Assembly: GCA_027056615.1 (NCBI GenBank)
Contig: JALUKJ010000245.1
Location: 1 to 9,770, forward strand
Length of the DNA stretch: 9,770 nt
Source: Campylobacteraceae bacterium
GTDB taxonomy: Bacteria; Campylobacterota; Campylobacteria; Campylobacterales; Sulfurovaceae
Direction: 5' to 3'
Below are positions 7,090-9,770 of this stretch, in pieces. Position numbers and translations under genes: made by a program. The stretch's first letter is position 1. The number at the start of each line of letters is the position of its first letter. The notes under the pieces are model-generated. The model was not told where the DNA came from. It searched no databases and saw nothing but the letters and a program-made list of their open reading frames with translations.

Positions 7090-8264
7090 CTCAAGTTGAA
7101 AAATTAGAAGATACAAAATTGCAAGTTTGTTCAAAATGTATTTATGATGAGAGGGTCGCTTCTATCTCTTTTGATGAGGAGGGTGTTTGTAACTATTGTC
7201 ATCAACTTGAAAAATTAAAAAAGGAGTATGGAACAGGTGAGGCAAAAGGTAAAAAAGAGTTTGAACGTATTATTAAAGAAATCAAAAAAAATGGAAAAGG
7301 AAAAAAATATGACTGTATCATAGGTGTTAGTGGGGGTACAGACTCTTCTTATATGCTTTATCTAACTAAAAAATGGGGACTTCGACCACTTGCTGTACAT
7401 TATGATAATACTTGGAATACTGCAATTGCCACAGAAAATATACGAAAGGTATTAAAAGCATTAGATATAGATTTATATACACATGTTGTAGATAATAAAG
7501 AGTCTGATGATATATTTAAGTCATTTTTTTATGCTGACGTAGCAGAGATAGAGGCACCAACAGATTTAGCTTTAGCAGAAGTTATGTATAGAGCTGCATG
7601 GAAATATGGTGTAAAATATGTTTTAGAAGGACACTCCTTTATTACAGAAGGCATTACACCTGTTGGTAGAAATTATTTTGATGGAAAATATATAAAGTCA
7701 ATACATAATCAATTTGGTAAACGACCAATGAAGTCTTATCCTTTAATGACCTTTTCAAAATTTCTTTTTTGGAGTTCTTTTGCACGAATTCAAAAAATTA
7801 GACCATTTTGGTATATTGATTATAATAAAGAAGAAGCAAGAGCATTTTTAGAAAAAGAGTATGATTGGCGTTATTATGGTGGTCATCATTTAGAAAATCG
7901 TATGACATCTTTTTATCATGGTATTTATGCTCCTCAAAAATTTAAAACAGACTTTAGAAACAATACTCTCTCTGCTCTTGTTCGAAATGGTAAAATTTCA
8001 CGAGAAGATGCTTGGAGTGAGTATACCACTCAACCAACTATAGAGAAAGATTTATTAAGCTATTTTAAAAAAAGGTTAAATTTAACTGATGAAGAGTACG
8101 AAAAAGTGATGAATCAAAAACCTAAAATTTGGTATGAGTATCCTACCTATAAAAAGAGATTTGAACTACTTCGACCACTTTTTAAGGTACTTGCAAAAGC
8201 AAATTTAGTACCTATGAGTTTTTACCTTAAGTACTGTTTCCCTATTAAAAAGGATGAGAAATGA
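7086..8264 (+). CDS. N-acetyl sugar amidotransferase, WbpG/WbuX/PseA family
   Basis: 392 aa. It begins with TTG. Two cysteine pairs near the N-terminus, CSKC (15-18) and CNYC (35-38), look like a metal-binding knuckle. An ATP-pyrophosphatase domain follows with the PP-loop SGGTDSS (82-88) and AVHYDNTWNTAIA. The segment WRYYGGHHLENRMTSFYH is typical of the WbpG/PseA group (TIGR03573). These enzymes activate the acetamido group of an N-acetyl sugar with ATP and replace the oxygen with nitrogen, giving an acetamidino sugar. Ammonia comes from the HisH-HisF pair encoded next. The same trio occurs in the P. aeruginosa O-antigen cluster (WbpG, HisH2, HisF2) and in Campylobacter flagellin glycosylation (PseA with Cj1315/Cj1314). 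Here the substrate may be a diamino uronic acid or a nonulosonic acid; the sequence does not say. It overlaps both neighbours by 4 bases. Confidence 0.9.
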   Translation: MTQVEKLEDTKLQVCSKCIYDERVASISFDEEGVCNYCHQLEKLKKEYGTGEAKGKKEFERIIKEIKKNGKGKKYDCIIGVSGGTDSSYMLYLTKKWGLRPLAVHYDNTWNTAIATENIRKVLKALDIDLYTHVVDNKESDDIFKSFFYADVAEIEAPTDLALAEVMYRAAWKYGVKYVLEGHSFITEGITPVGRNYFDGKYIKSIHNQFGKRPMKSYPLMTFSKFLFWSSFARIQKIRPFWYIDYNKEEARAFLEKEYDWRYYGGHHLENRMTSFYHGIYAPQKFKTDFRNNTLSALVRNGKISREDAWSEYTTQPTIEKDLLSYFKKRLNLTDEEYEKVMNQKPKIWYEYPTYKKRFELLRPLFKVLAKANLVPMSFYLKYCFPIKKDEK

Positions 8265-8878
8265 TAACAATTATAGATTACGAAATGGGAAATGTTGGTT
8301 CAATTGCAAATATGTTTAAATATATAGGAGTAGAGTCAACCATAGAGAGTGACCCTCATAAAATAAAAAAAGCTTCTAAAATACTCTTGCCTGGTGTTGG
8401 CTCTTTCGATACAGCCATGCAAAAAATAAAAGAGAAAGGTTTAGATGAGGTACTCAATGAAAAAGCTTTAAAAGAGCAGATTCCAATATTGGGTATTTGT
8501 CTAGGAATGCAACTTTTAACTAATGGAAGTGAAGAGGGAGAGTTAAATGGTTTCGGTTGGATTCCTGCCAAGACCATAAGCTTTAAAGATAGAATAGATA
8601 GTAGATTAAAGATACCACACATGGGTTGGAATATTGTAAAAAAAAATGAAAAAAGTAGGTTAACTGATGATTTTGAACGGTTTGAAGAGAGTAAATTTTA
8701 TTTTGTACACTCCTATTTTGTGCGTGTGGAAGATGAAAAAAATTCTATACTAAAAACAGAGTATGGAGTAGAATTTGATAGTGCTATCCAAAAAGATAAT
8801 ATCTTTGGAGTACAGTTTCATCCAGAAAAGAGTCATAAGTTTGGTATGAAAATTTTTGAAAACTTTGCAAGGATTTAG
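8261..8878 (+). CDS. hisH: HisH-type glutamine amidotransferase, ammonia supply for sugar amidination
   Basis: 205 aa, normal for HisH. It is a class I glutaminase with the nucleophile in GICLGMQLL (C80) and the partner residues in VQFHPEKS (H187, E189). The oxyanion strand PGVGSF is at 44-49. All catalytic residues are present, so glutamine hydrolysis is expected. In histidine synthesis HisH feeds ammonia to HisF. Here the pair follows a WbpG/PseA-type gene with a 4-base ATGA overlap and no other his gene is in sight, so it is best read as the HisH2 paralogue that serves sugar amidination. A second, true histidine hisH elsewhere in the genome would confirm this. The HisF-like gene starts 2 bases after its stop. 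Confidence 0.9.
   Translation: MITIIDYEMGNVGSIANMFKYIGVESTIESDPHKIKKASKILLPGVGSFDTAMQKIKEKGLDEVLNEKALKEQIPILGICLGMQLLTNGSEEGELNGFGWIPAKTISFKDRIDSRLKIPHMGWNIVKKNEKSRLTDDFERFEESKFYFVHSYFVRVEDEKNSILKTEYGVEFDSAIQKDNIFGVQFHPEKSHKFGMKIFENFARI
8869..8873 (+). promoter_or_regulatory. Ribosome binding site deciding the HisF-like start
   Basis: AAGGA is 7 bases before the ATG at 8881 and only 4 before the GTG at 8878. The ATG also gives residue numbering that matches true HisF exactly at Arg5, Cys9 and residue 11, so 8881 is preferred. Confidence 0.55.
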
Positions 8879-8880
8879 TG

Positions 8881-9654
8881 ATGTTAAAAGTAAGAGTAAT
8901 TCCTTGTTTATTATTAAAAAATGAGAGTTTAGTAAAAACAATACAATTTAAAAAATATAACTATATTGGTGACCCCATTAATACCGTTAGGATTTTTAAT
9001 GAATTAGAAGTTGATGAGTTGATGTTTTTAGATATTTTTGCTTCAAAAGAGAATAGAGAGATTAACTTTAATATGTTGAGAGACATTGCAAATGAATGTT
9101 TTATGCCTCTATCTTATGGAGGGAATATAAAAAGTTTAGATGATGCAAAAAAGATATTTGCAATTGGGTTTGAAAAGATAGTAATTAACTCCAATGCTTT
9201 TAATAATTTAAAATTGATAGAAGAGATAGCTAACTATTTTGGTCAACAGAGTATTGTTGGCTCTATAGATGTGAAAAAGAGTTTTTTAGGAAGAGAGCAT
9301 ATCTTCTCAAAACATGGTCAATACAAAGAGAAAGAGAGAGTTGTTGAGTGGGCAAAAAAAATGGAGTCAGCAGGTGTAGGAGAGCTATTAATAACCTCTA
9401 TTAATAGAGAGGGAACATGGAGTGGATATGATATTGACTTAATTACACGTATAACAAATAGTGTTCAAATACCTGTTATTGCCAATGGAGGAGCAGGTTC
9501 TATTTCAGATATTGCAGAAGTTGTAAAGAGAGCGAATGCATCTGCTTGTGCTGTTGGGAGCATGGTCATGTACCAAAAGAAAGATATGGGTGTTTTAGTT
9601 AACTTTCCAGATAAAAAATCTTTAGAAAATGCACTCAATAGCATAGTAAAATAG
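8881..9654 (+). CDS. hisF: HisF-like protein lacking catalytic Asp11 (HisF2 type)
   Basis: 257 aa, the length of HisF, a (beta/alpha)8 barrel. Numbered from ATG 8881 it lines up with Thermotoga HisF from the first residue. The catalytic Asp11 of ..CLDVK is Leu11 (IPCLLLK), while Asp130 (GSIDVKK) is kept. Other active-face changes are Gly82 to Asn, the DRDG motif to NREG (175-178) and the later SGGAG to NGGAG. Residues of the ammonia gate at the barrel base remain: Arg5, Glu46, Lys99 and Glu168 (167 in Thermotoga). The protein should therefore still bind HisH and pass ammonia, but probably does not make imidazole glycerol phosphate. The likely user of the ammonia is the WbpG-type enzyme two genes upstream. 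This matches HisF2 paralogues of O-antigen and flagellin-glycan loci. The comparison is from remembered sequence. Confidence 0.88.
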   Translation: MLKVRVIPCLLLKNESLVKTIQFKKYNYIGDPINTVRIFNELEVDELMFLDIFASKENREINFNMLRDIANECFMPLSYGGNIKSLDDAKKIFAIGFEKIVINSNAFNNLKLIEEIANYFGQQSIVGSIDVKKSFLGREHIFSKHGQYKEKERVVEWAKKMESAGVGELLITSINREGTWSGYDIDLITRITNSVQIPVIANGGAGSISDIAEVVKRANASACAVGSMVMYQKKDMGVLVNFPDKKSLENALNSIVK

Positions 9655-9695
9655 TCATTTTGTATTTTTAATAAAAAAAAATATAAAAAAACAAC

Positions 9696-9712
9696 AATAA
9701 ACAAGGTTTATT
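9696..9712. repeat. Small inverted repeat next to the downstream promoter
   Basis: AATAAAC (9696-9702) and GTTTATT (9706-9712) form a perfect 7-base palindrome around AAG. It ends 4 bases before TATAAT. It could be an operator or a weak hairpin. In the minus direction it is followed by a T-rich run and could act as a weak terminator. Chance is quite possible in such A+T-rich DNA. Confidence 0.3.
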
Positions 9713-9716
9713 TCTC

Positions 9717-9722
9717 TATAAT
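9717..9722 (+). promoter_or_regulatory. Putative -10 promoter box for the downstream gene
   Basis: A perfect TATAAT sits 32 bases before the probable start at 9755. No TTGACA-like -35 box is visible, which is common for Campylobacterota promoters. The upstream stretch 9671-9690 is nearly all A. Just before the box is an inverted repeat at 9696-9712. The box suggests that the operon ends at the hisF-like gene and a new transcript starts here. Confidence 0.45.
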
Positions 9723-9754
9723 AGTCAAAATATTTTACGATTAGGTTTGAAATT

Positions 9755-9770
9755 ATGGAGAACTTTACAT
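9755..9770 (+). CDS. Probable start of the next gene (partial, cut by window end)
   Basis: ATG at 9755 opens a frame MENFT that runs to the window end. A weak ribosome site, TTAGG at 9741-9745, is 9 bases upstream, and a TATAAT box is at 9717. Five residues do not allow a product call. Confidence 0.4.

Noticed and set aside
8261..9654. hisH and hisF as part of a histidine biosynthesis operon
   Set aside because: No other his gene is present, the pair is coupled to a WbpG-type gene, and the HisF-like protein lacks Asp11.
9663..9683. TATTTTT/AAAAATA inverted repeat after the hisF-like gene as terminator
   Set aside because: The stem is only A and T, with no G:C pair and no T-run after it on the plus strand, so it would be too weak to call.
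1..9770. CRISPR array, tRNA, rRNA or insertion sequence
   Set aside because: No spaced direct repeats, cloverleaf-like segments, rRNA stretches, transposase motifs or terminal inverted repeats were seen.

Overview
The window is strongly A+T-rich and carries one tightly packed plus-strand operon for making and modifying a surface sugar. Low G+C, overlapping genes, the codon style (AGA, AAA, TTA, ATA) and a PseA/WbpG-HisH-HisF trio like that of Campylobacter flagellin-glycan loci suggest a Campylobacterota bacterium (Arcobacter/Sulfurimonas-like). This assignment is inferred from style, not from a marker gene.

Layout: 1-234 is a non-coding leader with a terminator-like hairpin (140-176). Nine genes follow on the plus strand: a short undecaprenyl-phosphate sugar transferase (235-963), an LhgO-type FAD oxidoreductase (960-2129), an extended-SDR sugar epimerase/dehydratase (2134-3117), a DegT-family sugar aminotransferase (3122-4306), an AsnB-type glutamine amidotransferase (4308-6311), a sugar formyltransferase (6304-7089), a WbpG/PseA-type N-acetyl sugar amidotransferase (7086-8264), HisH (8261-8878) and a HisF-like protein (8881-9654). 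Every junction is either an overlap of 4-8 bases or a gap of 1-4 bases, so the genes look translationally coupled. An A+T-rich spacer with a TATAAT box follows, and a new gene probably starts at 9755.

The genes fit a sugar-nitrogen decoration pathway. The SDR and DegT enzymes would supply an amino sugar. The formyltransferase can formylate an amine, and AsnB can turn a uronic acid carboxylate into an amide. WbpG with HisH and HisF can convert an N-acetyl group to an acetamidino group using ammonia from glutamine. HisF has lost the catalytic Asp11 of true imidazole-glycerol-phosphate synthase but keeps the residues of the ammonia gate, so it is probably an ammonia conduit, not a histidine enzyme. 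The LhgO homologue is unexpected here. It may recycle 2-hydroxyglutarate made by a WbpB/WlbA-type dehydrogenase encoded elsewhere.

The core families are known. The less ordinary points are the combination of four nitrogen-handling chemistries, the LhgO partner, an Asn-to-Gly change in the formyltransferase active site, and a sugar transferase without the usual membrane anchor. No mobile element, tRNA, rRNA or CRISPR array was seen.
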